Shown here one piece after another: positions 1-9,530 of a stretch of DNA of 13,145 nucleotides. Source of the stretch: an uncultured Clostridia bacterium. GTDB lineage: Bacteria; Bacillota; Clostridia; UBA1381. A model generated the notes under the pieces. The model did no database searches, was not told the origin of the DNA, and worked only from the letters and a program-made list of their open reading frames with translations. A program made the position numbers and the translations under genes. The stretch covers positions 1-13,145 of the forward strand of contig CAKSGG010000093.1 in the NCBI GenBank assembly GCA_934454215.1. Reading direction: 5' to 3'. Within the stretch, counting starts at the first letter, position 1; each line of letters begins with the position of its first letter.

Positions 1-2006
1 ATATATCTTGTATTAAATCCCGGTGCTTGGTTTGAGGGGCTTTCCATATCAACCATGATATTATGATGCCAGTAAGCTCCGGCAAACGCATCATCGTTGT
101 AAAGTCCCTTATAGTCGTTGCTGTTATTAAAATTATGCAGGAAGTTATACGCTATTTCGGTATCAAAATACGAGCTTGAACGTCCCATATAAATCGCACC
201 GTAGTCATTCATATACTTACCGGCATTTACGATTTCATTATTTGTAATTTTTATATGAGTTCCACCCAGTCCGACTCCTGCGCCGCCCGGAATATCCTGA
301 ATAACATTATGCTCTATGGTTGTTCCGACGCTGCCAAAATTTTCCACCTGATACGGACCGCAGATTGCTCCGGCATTTTTATAGTACTGCGCAACCTGTA
401 TAATTACATTGTTTTTAATAAGGCAATTTCCGTCTGTAAGTCTTCCTAAATTTCCTGTCTTTACATAACAGAATGCACCGAACAGATTATATACCTCATT
501 GTTAGTGATAGTTACATTAAGCGTACCTGCGCCGTTGGGGAACTGAACGGCACATCTTGCCTGCTGATGTGAGAATTTACACTTATCAATTGTAACATTC
601 TTCGGTAAACCGTTAAATAACAATCCCTGATAACACTTTGTAAAATCAATTCCCTTTATACTGATATTTTTGCCGTAAGTAAATTCCACAAGCGTATCAT
701 TACACGTCATAATTTCAAGCTTCTGATTTTTCAGTTTATACGGCGGATAATAATAAAGCAGCATATTTTCCCTGTCAACATACCATTCGCCCGGCATATC
801 AAGCTCTTCAAGAAGATTCTGTGCATACCAGCCCGTTCCTGCCGCCGTTGACTTCATCGTTTCACTGCCGTTAGCTCCGACAATGTTAATTGTCTTTGTC
901 GCAGGGTCTACGGATTTTATTATTCCCTGATGCCACTCCCAGCGCCAGCTTGAAAAATGCCCGAATACATATGCGTTTTCCGCCTCTGTCCACCGTGTCG
1001 GCACCGCCTCGGAAAATGTAAAGCTGTTAGTCTGCGGAACAGAAAATATAGTTGCTTCTCCATTGTTGGGCCACCTTGCATTTGTCTGTTCAATATCGTT
1101 AAGATATATGTAATTAAATACATTAGCCTTATTTTCAAGCTGTTCTATTCCCGCCTTTTTCAAATCTATATAAGCCACTTTTCCTCTTCCTTCTTTGGGA
1201 AGTCTTGCCAAAGTATATGCGTCGCTTACCGGAATAAAATCTGCCGTATCAAGTGACTGCGCTCCCGTAAACTGCGGCATTTCGTCATCATAGCTTTCAA
1301 TCGAAACGCCCTTGTTTAAATCGGAATTGAAAATTTCATCATCAAACTTAACCGTTTTGCCGAAATGATATGAGCCGCCCTTTACAAATATCCGCACGGG
1401 GTATTCCTCTCCGTATTCTTTCAGATACTTTGCCGCAAGCTTTTTTGCCTCCTCCAAAGTTCCGACAGGCGCATTGACCGTGCCCATTGAACCCTTGCCG
1501 TCGGGCGACATATAAATTCCCTGAAGTCTCAGCAGTAAATTTTCGTCAAAGCTTTCAGCATCTTTTTCAAACATTACAAACAGTCCGTTCTGTGTAATGC
1601 TGTATTTTTTGCCGATATAACCGCAAATATCAGCCGACACAAACCATTCGCCGTTTTTATTCTCCGCCGCCGAAAGCTTTTCCGATTTTCCGTCTGCCGT
1701 AATACTGCCGTCCGCCGTAACTGATATTACTCTATCTCCTTTTGCCGTAAGCGTATCTTCATTTTCATCAACAGTATATCCGCAGCCCTCAAGCAAATAC
1801 TTTGCCGGAAGCATAAAGCTGCCGTTATCCGTATACGGCGGCACATCAAGAACCGTATCAGCCTTATCGGTTATCGCAACCTTACCGCCGCCGCACATTA
1901 TCATTTTAATATTATCGGAGTACAGAGTGTTTTTCTTTGCCAAAACTATCATCTGAGAAAGAAAAGTAAAAATAAGCACAATTGAAATCAGTCTTATTTT
2001 CTTCAT
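1..2006 (-). CDS. Secreted right-handed beta-helix protein, GH141-like, with N-terminal stalk domain (3' end cut off)
   Basis: The reading frame is open from the ATG at 2006 to the window edge: 668 codons, no stop, so the C-terminus is missing. A KK-rich, hydrophobic signal peptide (about 1-23, likely cleaved after VLA) is followed by a copper-amine-oxidase-N-like 'stalk' region (about 28-148; DVPPYTDNGSFMLPAKYLLE at 54-73). From about 163 it resembles beta-helix glycosidases: a YMSPDGKGS start (165-173), the ARWPN segment (310-314), and ELDMPGEWYVDRE...LYYYPP (401-422), then parallel beta-helix rungs with repeated N-N-x-[IV] turns to the edge. GAIYMGR (603-609) and GLYNDDAF (634-641) are the kind of conserved late-helix motifs seen in such enzymes. 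Known GH141 members include an alpha-L-fucosidase acting on rhamnogalacturonan II and a xylanase; the substrate here cannot be read. An AAAGGAA ribosome binding site lies 10 bases before the ATG. It follows the 988-residue SLH gene by 27 bases. The beta-helix fold is near certain; the GH141 assignment is tentative, and a polysaccharide lyase-like beta-helix is the main alternative. Confidence 0.8.
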   Translation of the reverse strand, partial: MKKIRLISIVLIFTFLSQMIVLAKKNTLYSDNIKMIMCGGGKVAITDKADTVLDVPPYTDNGSFMLPAKYLLEGCGYTVDENEDTLTAKGDRVISVTADGSITADGKSEKLSAAENKNGEWFVSADICGYIGKKYSITQNGLFVMFEKDAESFDENLLLRLQGIYMSPDGKGSMGTVNAPVGTLEEAKKLAAKYLKEYGEEYPVRIFVKGGSYHFGKTVKFDDEIFNSDLNKGVSIESYDDEMPQFTGAQSLDTADFIPVSDAYTLARLPKEGRGKVAYIDLKKAGIEQLENKANVFNYIYLNDIEQTNARWPNNGEATIFSVPQTNSFTFSEAVPTRWTEAENAYVFGHFSSWRWEWHQGIIKSVDPATKTINIVGANGSETMKSTAAGTGWYAQNLLEELDMPGEWYVDRENMLLYYYPPYKLKNQKLEIMTCNDTLVEFTYGKNISIKGIDFTKCYQGLLFNGLPKNVTIDKCKFSHQQARCAVQFPNGAGTLNVTITNNEVYNLFGAFCYVKTGNLGRLTDGNCLIKNNVIIQVAQYYKNAGAICGPYQVENFGSVGTTIEHNVIQDIPGGAGVGLGGTHIKITNNEIVNAGKYMNDYGAIYMGRSSSYFDTEIAYNFLHNFNNSNDYKGLYNDDAFAGAYWHHNIMVDMESPSNQAPGFNTRY

Positions 2007-2033
2007 AAATACATCATTCCTTTCCGCACTTCG

Positions 2034-5000
2034 TTATTCATATCTGTATACAACCGCATTTACGGCACGACCCAATCTTGAAGTTATTATTATTCTGTCG
2101 CAGTCATCACCGGCAGCCAGATACGACCTTAAATCCGATACATTATTCGTTGAAACGGCTACTTTATTTCCGCTTACCGTTACCAGAGTAAATGTCGTTC
2201 TGTCGTAAAGATTTGTCGTATAAACACCGTCAAATCCGTTTGTAACAGTGCCGGGGTTTTCTTTGAGATTTCTTGTCGTTGTCGTTATATACCCCGAGCC
2301 TGCTCTTAACACGCTGCCTATCATAACACGCATATCTCCGTTATAGTATGACCATGCGTAAGCGTCGGTTGCAAAACCGTCGCCCGTTTCCTGTTTGCTG
2401 AACGGATTTGAATTTGCGTAAACATCATCATAATATCCGTCTATACAGCCTGCGATATTTCCATGCTTTGAAAAACCGCTGTATACCTTTGAATTAATCG
2501 TAATTCCCGAGCTGTAATCGGCGTTTGAATCATACAAAAGCTGAACCTCGTTAATCTGACCGTCGCTGTTTGCGGCATATCTGATTATGTCGCCTTTTTC
2601 TATGACAAAATCATGCTTAACTCCGTTACCGTCAGTATAATATGTCGCACCCTGCATATTTTTAATTTTGCCGATGTCAAAAACTCCGTCCTCAATCTCG
2701 TAATCGTTCGCTCCCATTTTTACAAAGGTCACTGCTTCGTCATCATCATTAAGTCCCTCATACATATCCGTTATTATACCGATTTTCTGATCATTATCAA
2801 TTGTTATTCCGCTTGCTGCGTCTGCCGTATGAACAGCATATTCCACGACAGGCGAATTTTTCACGGTCGAATACAAACGCATATCATATTCACCGCCTTC
2901 GCGATACTCATTCTTTTTCGAGAATGAATATCCCTTATCGCTGTCAAAATTGCTTGCACGGTAATCACAGCGCAAAAACTTTGTTGAGTCCGTAACGATT
3001 GCCTTTCCGCCTATAAGAGAGCTTCCGTTATACATCGTCGGATTCGGACCGTTCTCGTCAAGCTTTATTTCAACCAGTCTTGATGAATCGTCACTTGAAT
3101 CCTCCTGCACTCCCGCAAGCTCTATTTCGGTAAATTCGCCGTCATCGTTTGTTTTGTATCGGAATATACCGCCGATTCTTTCGTTATTTCCGTCAATCAC
3201 CTTATGAATGTATGCGTCAAGAATACTGAATGCGGTATTTGACGCTTTTTCAAGATTATATGAGCTTGAAGAATCGTCCGTGCTTGTAATTTTCACTTTC
3301 TGCGCAAGATAGCCGTTTTGATACTTGCTCGTTGACATATCAAAATACGATATTCTTACAACATTTTTAACGTTTTCTTCGTATGACTTTACGTTATTCA
3401 TAAACGCAACGCCATAGTCGGAAGATACGTCCGTAATTCCGACTATTTTACCAAGATAGTCAAGCTTGAATTTATACGTCTGACCCAGCTTAGGCATCTC
3501 CCTGCCCATGTCCGTATAATCCTTTGATATTACAAATTCTTTATCTCCCGAATGGATAACATATTCATTGTTTACATTCAGCTCTGTTGATTCAGCTTTT
3601 ATATTCTGCTCGGCTTTCTCGCTTATGTATATATCAACTGTTGTTTCACCGTAACAAATTGTTGTTACTGCCCCGTTATATAAAGCCTCGACTCCTTTTT
3701 TGTCACCTATTGAATTGTAAACCGTTATTCGTTTTTTATCGGTATTTACGTCAATGTATTTTCCTATCGGAGAGGTTGAGGAATATATTCTCTGATTGAC
3801 CAAATCGACCGAATCTATATTAAAATTCTGCATCGTTTTTATTATAATTAAATCAGCTCTGTTTTCCCCCTGTGGCTTTACAACCGTTACCGTTCCGTAA
3901 TTAAACTTAAAATCATCTGCGGAAAATTTTGATAATGCCGCACCGTTTTTGATAACAAACGGCGTTGATTTCAGGTTTACCGTTTTCTTTCTGTTTCCAA
4001 CGGAATATGTAATCTGCGAATTTTCATATTTTTCAAAATCGTTTATGTCAAACGTTACAGCCTCGTCCTTGCCGTCGGGACGTACATATATAAACTCGCC
4101 GTAATTATCGTCCTTTATCGAATAATAATATTTTACGTTTCTGCCTATATATTCCGACGCATACTCGGTATTTGTATTCAGCATGTATCTTTGATTATTG
4201 ACTATGATAAAATCGCCGTACAAAGACTCTGCCTCGCTCAGGCTTGTATTGCCGTTATTTGTGATTCTTCCGCTTTCGGAATTAATTTCAAGAAGTTTTG
4301 TTAAAAACGTGTCGCCCTTTATTTCCTTATACAATATTCTTCCGTTTTCGGTAGTCAGCTGCATAAGCTCAACATCAAGCGCATTATAAAGAATCTGTGC
4401 AATATCCTGTCTTGTCGCATATTTTGAAAGCTCCGTAATTCCCGCAGTCAGACCTTTTTCGGACGAAATGGCTCTGTAGCCGCTCGGATAACCGCCTCTT
4501 GACGCAGCCTGATAGCCATAGCCCATCATTGTAAGAACAACTTTCAGCGCCTGTTCAACCGTGACATTTCCGTCGGGTTCAAAAATTCTTTCTCCCGTAC
4601 CGACCATAATTCCAAGACTGTATACAAGCTCAATAGCCTTATATGTATCGCTGTCCGCTGAAACATCATCGAATATAGTGCCCGCTTGCTGGTTCATTAC
4701 GTCCTCGGGAATTAAATTCGTTTCTTCAAGCACTCCTTCAAAAAAGCTTTGTTTCCATTCGGTAACTCCGTCGTCCGTTGAGCCATAATGATAAATATTT
4801 GCAATAATCTGTGCAAAGTCGGCTCTTGTTAAATTATCGTCCGGCGAAAATGTTCCGTCCGTATTTCCGTTCATAATACCCAAACCCGTAACAACGTCAA
4901 TCGCCTCCGAATCCTCAACATCGCTGAAGCTGTCGGCAAATACGGGTATTGCGGATAAAAGCATTGAGATTGTCAAGATAAATGATAATAGTTTTTTCAT
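2034..5000 (-). CDS. S-layer homology domain protein with long beta-rich body (988 aa), function unknown
   Basis: A complete secreted protein. The signal peptide is about residues 1-22 (cleavage after VFA). Two clear SLH domains follow: 24-70 (FSDVED..., GIMNGNTDGTFSPDDNLTRA) and about 109-160 (FDDVSADS..., LGIMVGTGERIFEPDGNVTV). A third, degenerate one covers about 175-208 (ATRQDIAQILYNAL). SLH domains bind pyruvylated secondary cell-wall polymers, so this end should dock the protein to the wall with the body facing outwards. Residues 210-988 have no catalytic motif I recognise. They are rich in beta strands and contain a recurring segment, clearest as IFRYKTNDDGEFTEIEL (612-628) and IIRYAANSDGQINEVQL (805-821), with weaker copies near 286, 506 and 965. 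Starts at the ATG with an AAAGGAG site 11 bases upstream. It lies 23 bases after the 1497-residue SLH gene and 27 before the beta-helix gene. Likely roles are structural S-layer component or glycan-binding surface protein; I cannot choose between them. Confidence 0.85.
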   Translation of the reverse strand: MKKLLSFILTISMLLSAIPVFADSFSDVEDSEAIDVVTGLGIMNGNTDGTFSPDDNLTRADFAQIIANIYHYGSTDDGVTEWKQSFFEGVLEETNLIPEDVMNQQAGTIFDDVSADSDTYKAIELVYSLGIMVGTGERIFEPDGNVTVEQALKVVLTMMGYGYQAASRGGYPSGYRAISSEKGLTAGITELSKYATRQDIAQILYNALDVELMQLTTENGRILYKEIKGDTFLTKLLEINSESGRITNNGNTSLSEAESLYGDFIIVNNQRYMLNTNTEYASEYIGRNVKYYYSIKDDNYGEFIYVRPDGKDEAVTFDINDFEKYENSQITYSVGNRKKTVNLKSTPFVIKNGAALSKFSADDFKFNYGTVTVVKPQGENRADLIIIKTMQNFNIDSVDLVNQRIYSSTSPIGKYIDVNTDKKRITVYNSIGDKKGVEALYNGAVTTICYGETTVDIYISEKAEQNIKAESTELNVNNEYVIHSGDKEFVISKDYTDMGREMPKLGQTYKFKLDYLGKIVGITDVSSDYGVAFMNNVKSYEENVKNVVRISYFDMSTSKYQNGYLAQKVKITSTDDSSSSYNLEKASNTAFSILDAYIHKVIDGNNERIGGIFRYKTNDDGEFTEIELAGVQEDSSDDSSRLVEIKLDENGPNPTMYNGSSLIGGKAIVTDSTKFLRCDYRASNFDSDKGYSFSKKNEYREGGEYDMRLYSTVKNSPVVEYAVHTADAASGITIDNDQKIGIITDMYEGLNDDDEAVTFVKMGANDYEIEDGVFDIGKIKNMQGATYYTDGNGVKHDFVIEKGDIIRYAANSDGQINEVQLLYDSNADYSSGITINSKVYSGFSKHGNIAGCIDGYYDDVYANSNPFSKQETGDGFATDAYAWSYYNGDMRVMIGSVLRAGSGYITTTTRNLKENPGTVTNGFDGVYTTNLYDRTTFTLVTVSGNKVAVSTNNVSDLRSYLAAGDDCDRIIITSRLGRAVNAVVYRYE

Positions 5001-5023
5001 GTATGTAACCGCTCCTTTCCCGA

Positions 5024-8000
5024 TTATTCGGCATTAAGATAATTATAAATTATAACGGCAGCCTGTGCTCTTGTTGCATATTCCAAAGGCTTGAAAAGAT
5101 TGTTTTCAAAACCGTTTACAATTTTCTTACTGCCAAAATATGCAACCGCATTCTGCGCATAATCGGCTATTGTATCGGCGTCCGAAAAGCTTGCCTTTTC
5201 CGCCTGCGGCTCTCCGTCAAGCCGATATAAAACAGCGCATATATCCTGTCTTGATATGGGAATGTCCGCTCCGAACTCCGTTTGCGATATGCCGTTTACA
5301 ATTCCTGCGGTATATGCGGCTTTCACATACGGCGCATACCATGCGTTTTCCGATACGTCCGAAAATTCAGCATCACCGCCGCCGTTTATATTTTTGGCAA
5401 GACACAGCATTTTCACAAATTCTGCTCTTGTAAGCCTGTCATTCGGCTTAAAGCTGTTTTTGTCCTTACCGTTTATTATGCCTTTTTGTTTCAGCTCATA
5501 CACGGCATTATATGCCCAGTGATTTTGCGGTAAATCATTAAAACCGTCATTTTTTGTATTCTCTTCTTCAAGCTCTTTCTGATTCCATATCGGACTTGTC
5601 GGAACATTTCCGCCTCCTCCGCCTCCGCCCGAAACAGAACCGCCCGAAGTGCCTGACGAAAGAGTTGAAATATAATCCGTTATATCCTTCAGTGATGACA
5701 AATTCATATTCGCAATATGACTGTCAGCCGACGATGTATCCGTCAAATTCAAATACTTGCTTATATCAATTTTCACAATATCGGCATTTGCTTTCGTCAA
5801 AACCTTTTTAACTCTTGAAACGGTCATATATTTCGGATATTTTATTGCATTGAGCATAATTGATTTTGCCAGCTCCGAATAAACTCCGTCAATGTCCGAA
5901 TAGCTCTTGCCCGACAAATCCTTTGTAACGGCAGCTGTTCCGTCCGATGATAAATCATTTTGGTAAATGTCATATAAATTCACGCCGTTTTTATCAATTG
6001 ACGAATATCCCATAACGTCGTTATAAAGCAGTCCCGTATCACCCGAGAACAGCTCATTTTTCCCCAATTCCATAGCCGTAATAACAGCCTGACGCTTAAT
6101 CAGCTTTTGAGCCGCCGACACTGCTTCACGCTTTGCCGTTTCGCTGTCGCTGTCCGCAATTGACGGAATTGAGCTTCTTATATCATAAACTCTCTTTGCA
6201 AGCTTACTCTTTGTCTGCGAATTTTTCATAAGCTCCGCAAAAGGTGTAAAATTAAGCGACAATGCCTTCTGCGCTGTTTCCAAAAGCTGTTCCGTGCTGT
6301 TTTCGTCCGGCGCATTTCTGAGCGCATTTACTATATCCGTTCTGTCACCGCTTATCGGGAAATAAACGTCGCTGTTTTTATACGGCTGTGCAAAATCATC
6401 ACCGCCCAGCGTTATATTCAAATATCCCGACGCATTTATTAACACGGTATTGAGCGGAATATTAAATTCAAAATATCCGTCGCTGTTAGCTGCCGTTTCG
6501 CCAATATAAAGCGGCGTCTGCGACGCACTTTCTATATCTAAAACAACTATCTTGTTTTCTGCTTTTGACGGTGTAAATCCGCATATCTTCACGGAATCGT
6601 TTTCAAGCATAAGCTCGGGCTGTCTGTAATCGGCAGTACGGTCGGCTGCCGACGCTGTCACCGCCGCCTCGGTTATTTCGTATAACGGCTCAAATGTGTC
6701 CGCATCAAGAACAGCCGCACTTTGCTGTGTTCCCTGCACCGCCATAAACATTTCCGTCTTTGTTTCGCCTGCGCCGATGTTTCCGTTCAGTTTTGACACA
6801 TTAACCGCCTTACCGTCCTTTTCGGAAGTAATATAAATTAAATATTTTTGCGCTGTCTGCGAATTGTTTGTCATCGCAACCGAATTTTCATTCATTTCAG
6901 CGGTAATATACGTCGGAATACTTAACTCCGTTTCACATTTATTAAGCATTTTTATATCCGGATATTTTTCTATGCTTATCTGCGAATCCGCCGTAACAGT
7001 CAGCTTGTCAATACCCTTGCGTGTTACGGGAATTTCAATATCGGCGCTCATTCCGTCACCGCTCACCGTTACGGTTACTCCGTCGGCAGCAGTACCGTCA
7101 AGCTTTGCGGTTATATTTTCCTCCGCACTTTCTTTTGTAACGGGAACAGAAAATTCTGCTTTTGCTTTTACGGTGTCTTTATCATATCTTGAGGCGCTGA
7201 TTTTTGCGGTCAAAACCTTGCCCGAAAGCTGTTCCATTACAGACTTGTCAACCTTTTCAAAATACAGTCCTCTGTTTATTGCCTCGTTATAATTCAGAAC
7301 CAAATCCGATACCTTTTGTATATCATTGTTTCCGCCCGTCACAACCTCATCATACAGTTCGTTTACTCTTTCGGTAATAACGCTGTTTGATACGGGCTTT
7401 TCGGATATGCCTATAACCGTATAATTTACGGATGTGCCATTCAGTGTAACGCTCTTTAACTGTTTTTCTGAATTTGTCTTTATGCTGTAAACCACAAATC
7501 CGTTTGTCGTATTTTCGTCAGGCGCATATATTACACCGGTTTTTGCCATATTATAGTCTTTGTAATCTCCCGACGTTATATTTGCTGCAGTATCGGGATA
7601 TGTATTGCGCTGATTTCTTATCTCGTTTACAACCTGACCCGCTGAATGTGCCCTTACCGAAATCTCGTCGCTTGTACCGTCCGTATAATTTACAATCGGT
7701 TTTAACTCTGCCACGTTTGCAAAAGATGCAAGAAGATATATTTTCTCTCCGAATCCTCCGCTTAAATCTATTGTAACTCCCTTTGACGTTCCCGATTTAA
7801 CAAGCATTGCGTCAAGTTTTCCTGCCGTCAATCCGTTTTGCGGAATAATAAAATCAATATTTTTTCCTGTCTTTGTAAACGGATATTTTACCGATGTTAT
7901 TTCCGTGTTCGGGTCTGTTATTTCGGTTCTCACATATTCATATTCGGCCATTGTCAACACATTTGTTGCGCTGTCATAATTTGATATTCCCCAATGATAG

Positions 8001-9517
8001 CTGCCCTTTGTTGTGAATTTATCTCCCCTCAGATTGTCCGAGCTCTCATACCATGTATTTACATCTGCCGTTTCCCCGGGATTTGCAATCATATCAACAT
8101 TGTAATATTTGCTTATATCGGTCGGAATCGTATTCTCGCTGCCGATATACTTTTTATAATCGTTAAGCAGATGTTTTATATAATCCGCCTTATATTCATT
8201 AAACACTATTTCATTTTTGTCTGCCTCATCAAAATATGAAACAAGCTCTTTTAAATCATTTTCATCTTTCTCCGTTATTTCGGATATATCCTTATCAATA
8301 TAATTTCCGTACAGCTTCTCTATCTTTATTTTAAGCTCATCCTTCAGCATTGCCTTTTTATAGGCATTATAAAGCAATTGAAGTTTGCTTTTATTTTCCG
8401 TATTAACTTTATACCCGACCTTATCCGTCAATTCATAATATTGTGTAAGCTCATCAAGGCGTTCAATATTCGCCTTTTCATAGCTGTAATACAATCCGAG
8501 CAGTCTTTCAAGCTCCGTAAAATCACTGTCTGTCAGCTCCGTATTGCTCAAATCGTCAAAATCACTCGAAATGTCAAGATATTTTTTCTCGCTATTTTCA
8601 ATTTCGGTTTTATAGTCGTAAATTTCTTTATACAGCTCCGCTCCCTCGGCAAGCATATTTATTTTATTGATATTTTCCTGTGTCGCCTCAGGCATATTAC
8701 CCAGCTGCGCAAGGAGCGCCGACTGTAATTCCTTTGCCCCGTCTATAGTTGTTCCGTTCTCTCCGTTATACAGCTCCAGATAATTCAAATCAATATATTT
8801 GCCGTATGTTTCACGTATCAGTTCTTTGCTCTGCTCATTAATTTCAGACTGCGAAAAATTAATCTGACTTGCCGCAATAACGTAATATTTATAATCCTTC
8901 GCCGAAAGCGTAACCGACTGCACTTTCACATTTTTATATAAGCTTTCCGATAAATCTATAACAGTACTGTTCAAATATACCGTTTTGCTTGTATCTACCG
9001 TCGGGAGATATGATATTGCGCTTTTCTTTATAACCTCAATCGGATTTTGTCCGTCGTCGGCTTTATCCGACGCCGTTTCCATATTATATAAATCAGCGGA
9101 ATACTCCTGACTGGCTCCCGTTTCATAATTTACCTTTATTGTTACTTTATCAGAAGCCGAAGCCTCCCTTGAAACCATTATAAGCCCTATCTGCTTTACG
9201 GCATTATTATTTATGGGAATCGTTACATCTGCATTGTCAACCGCTAAAGCGTCATTCTTTTTCGAGTTCATATCACCGTCTATACTGTAGGTTATATCGC
9301 CTATCGTTATTTCGGACGGATATTTTTCTCCGTCATAATACAGCTTTTCATCAAAATACGATTTTCCTATATTCTTAGTCGACGGTTTAATAAATATATC
9401 GCTGTCAAACGTAAGATTTATCCGCTGTTCCAAATCTTCCTGTGCAAAAGCAAAATTAAACGGAATTACGGATAATGCCAATACAAGGCTTAATGCTTTT
9501 AGAAAACCTCTCTTCAT
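5024..9517 (-). CDS. Giant modular surface protein with C-terminal triple SLH anchor (1497 aa)
   Basis: Start chosen at 9517: an in-frame ATG at 9532 is possible, but the bases there form the GGAGG ribosome binding site of the second ATG, which directly begins a standard signal peptide (1-25, cleavage after AFA). Layout in the revised numbering: beta-rich module (about 30-217, NYETGAS at 130-136); long charged helical region (about 223-460); second beta-rich module (463-705, NYTDGTS at 610-616); short helical segment (708-768); an Ig/Big-like strand region (769-850); a beta domain like the C-terminus of the 1016-residue neighbour (about 860-950); an Ig-like domain (963-1055); a helical spacer (1060-1285); a Ser/Gly linker with seven glycines (about 1288-1308); and three SLH domains (about 1325-1375, 1383-1435, 1442-1497). 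The SLH block implies attachment to the cell wall with the rest displayed. No catalytic site is apparent. Operon position next to a sugar-binding protein and a beta-helix enzyme suggests glycan capture or scaffolding, but this is inference. Confidence 0.88.
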   Translation of the reverse strand: MKRGFLKALSLVLALSVIPFNFAFAQEDLEQRINLTFDSDIFIKPSTKNIGKSYFDEKLYYDGEKYPSEITIGDITYSIDGDMNSKKNDALAVDNADVTIPINNNAVKQIGLIMVSREASASDKVTIKVNYETGASQEYSADLYNMETASDKADDGQNPIEVIKKSAISYLPTVDTSKTVYLNSTVIDLSESLYKNVKVQSVTLSAKDYKYYVIAASQINFSQSEINEQSKELIRETYGKYIDLNYLELYNGENGTTIDGAKELQSALLAQLGNMPEATQENINKINMLAEGAELYKEIYDYKTEIENSEKKYLDISSDFDDLSNTELTDSDFTELERLLGLYYSYEKANIERLDELTQYYELTDKVGYKVNTENKSKLQLLYNAYKKAMLKDELKIKIEKLYGNYIDKDISEITEKDENDLKELVSYFDEADKNEIVFNEYKADYIKHLLNDYKKYIGSENTIPTDISKYYNVDMIANPGETADVNTWYESSDNLRGDKFTTKGSYHWGISNYDSATNVLTMAEYEYVRTEITDPNTEITSVKYPFTKTGKNIDFIIPQNGLTAGKLDAMLVKSGTSKGVTIDLSGGFGEKIYLLASFANVAELKPIVNYTDGTSDEISVRAHSAGQVVNEIRNQRNTYPDTAANITSGDYKDYNMAKTGVIYAPDENTTNGFVVYSIKTNSEKQLKSVTLNGTSVNYTVIGISEKPVSNSVITERVNELYDEVVTGGNNDIQKVSDLVLNYNEAINRGLYFEKVDKSVMEQLSGKVLTAKISASRYDKDTVKAKAEFSVPVTKESAEENITAKLDGTAADGVTVTVSGDGMSADIEIPVTRKGIDKLTVTADSQISIEKYPDIKMLNKCETELSIPTYITAEMNENSVAMTNNSQTAQKYLIYITSEKDGKAVNVSKLNGNIGAGETKTEMFMAVQGTQQSAAVLDADTFEPLYEITEAAVTASAADRTADYRQPELMLENDSVKICGFTPSKAENKIVVLDIESASQTPLYIGETAANSDGYFEFNIPLNTVLINASGYLNITLGGDDFAQPYKNSDVYFPISGDRTDIVNALRNAPDENSTEQLLETAQKALSLNFTPFAELMKNSQTKSKLAKRVYDIRSSIPSIADSDSETAKREAVSAAQKLIKRQAVITAMELGKNELFSGDTGLLYNDVMGYSSIDKNGVNLYDIYQNDLSSDGTAAVTKDLSGKSYSDIDGVYSELAKSIMLNAIKYPKYMTVSRVKKVLTKANADIVKIDISKYLNLTDTSSADSHIANMNLSSLKDITDYISTLSSGTSGGSVSGGGGGGGNVPTSPIWNQKELEEENTKNDGFNDLPQNHWAYNAVYELKQKGIINGKDKNSFKPNDRLTRAEFVKMLCLAKNINGGGDAEFSDVSENAWYAPYVKAAYTAGIVNGISQTEFGADIPISRQDICAVLYRLDGEPQAEKASFSDADTIADYAQNAVAYFGSKKIVNGFENNLFKPLEYATRAQAAVIIYNYLNAE

Positions 9518-9525
9518 GTTAATTT

Positions 9526-9530
9526 CCTCC
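9526..9530 (-). promoter_or_regulatory. Ribosome binding site that sets the start at 9517
   Basis: On the minus strand GGAGG is followed by eight bases and then the ATG at 9515-9517. This is ideal spacing. The upstream in-frame ATG (9530-9532) overlaps this site and has no comparable Shine-Dalgarno sequence of its own: the bases before it are AAAAATTCAA. The downstream ATG also begins a normal signal peptide (MKRGFLKAL...), whereas the upstream one would add an acidic MEEIN in front. Confidence 0.85.

Noticed and set aside
957..1256. Short frames on both strands (957-1256 plus, 920-1138 minus)
   Set aside because: Both overlap the beta-helix gene in the wrong frame; the true frame here is open for 668 codons with clear protein motifs.
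5593..5635. Low-complexity CCG/CCT-rich run as a possible DNA repeat or tandem array
   Set aside because: It encodes the Ser/Gly linker with seven glycines in front of the SLH domains; codons vary, so it is protein-level composition and not a DNA repeat element.
6864..7292. Open reading frame of 142 codons on the plus strand
   Set aside because: It is the antisense shadow of the 1497-residue gene, whose reading frame has a signal peptide, SLH domains and a ribosome binding site; the plus-strand product is a Ser/Val/Phe-rich string without family features.
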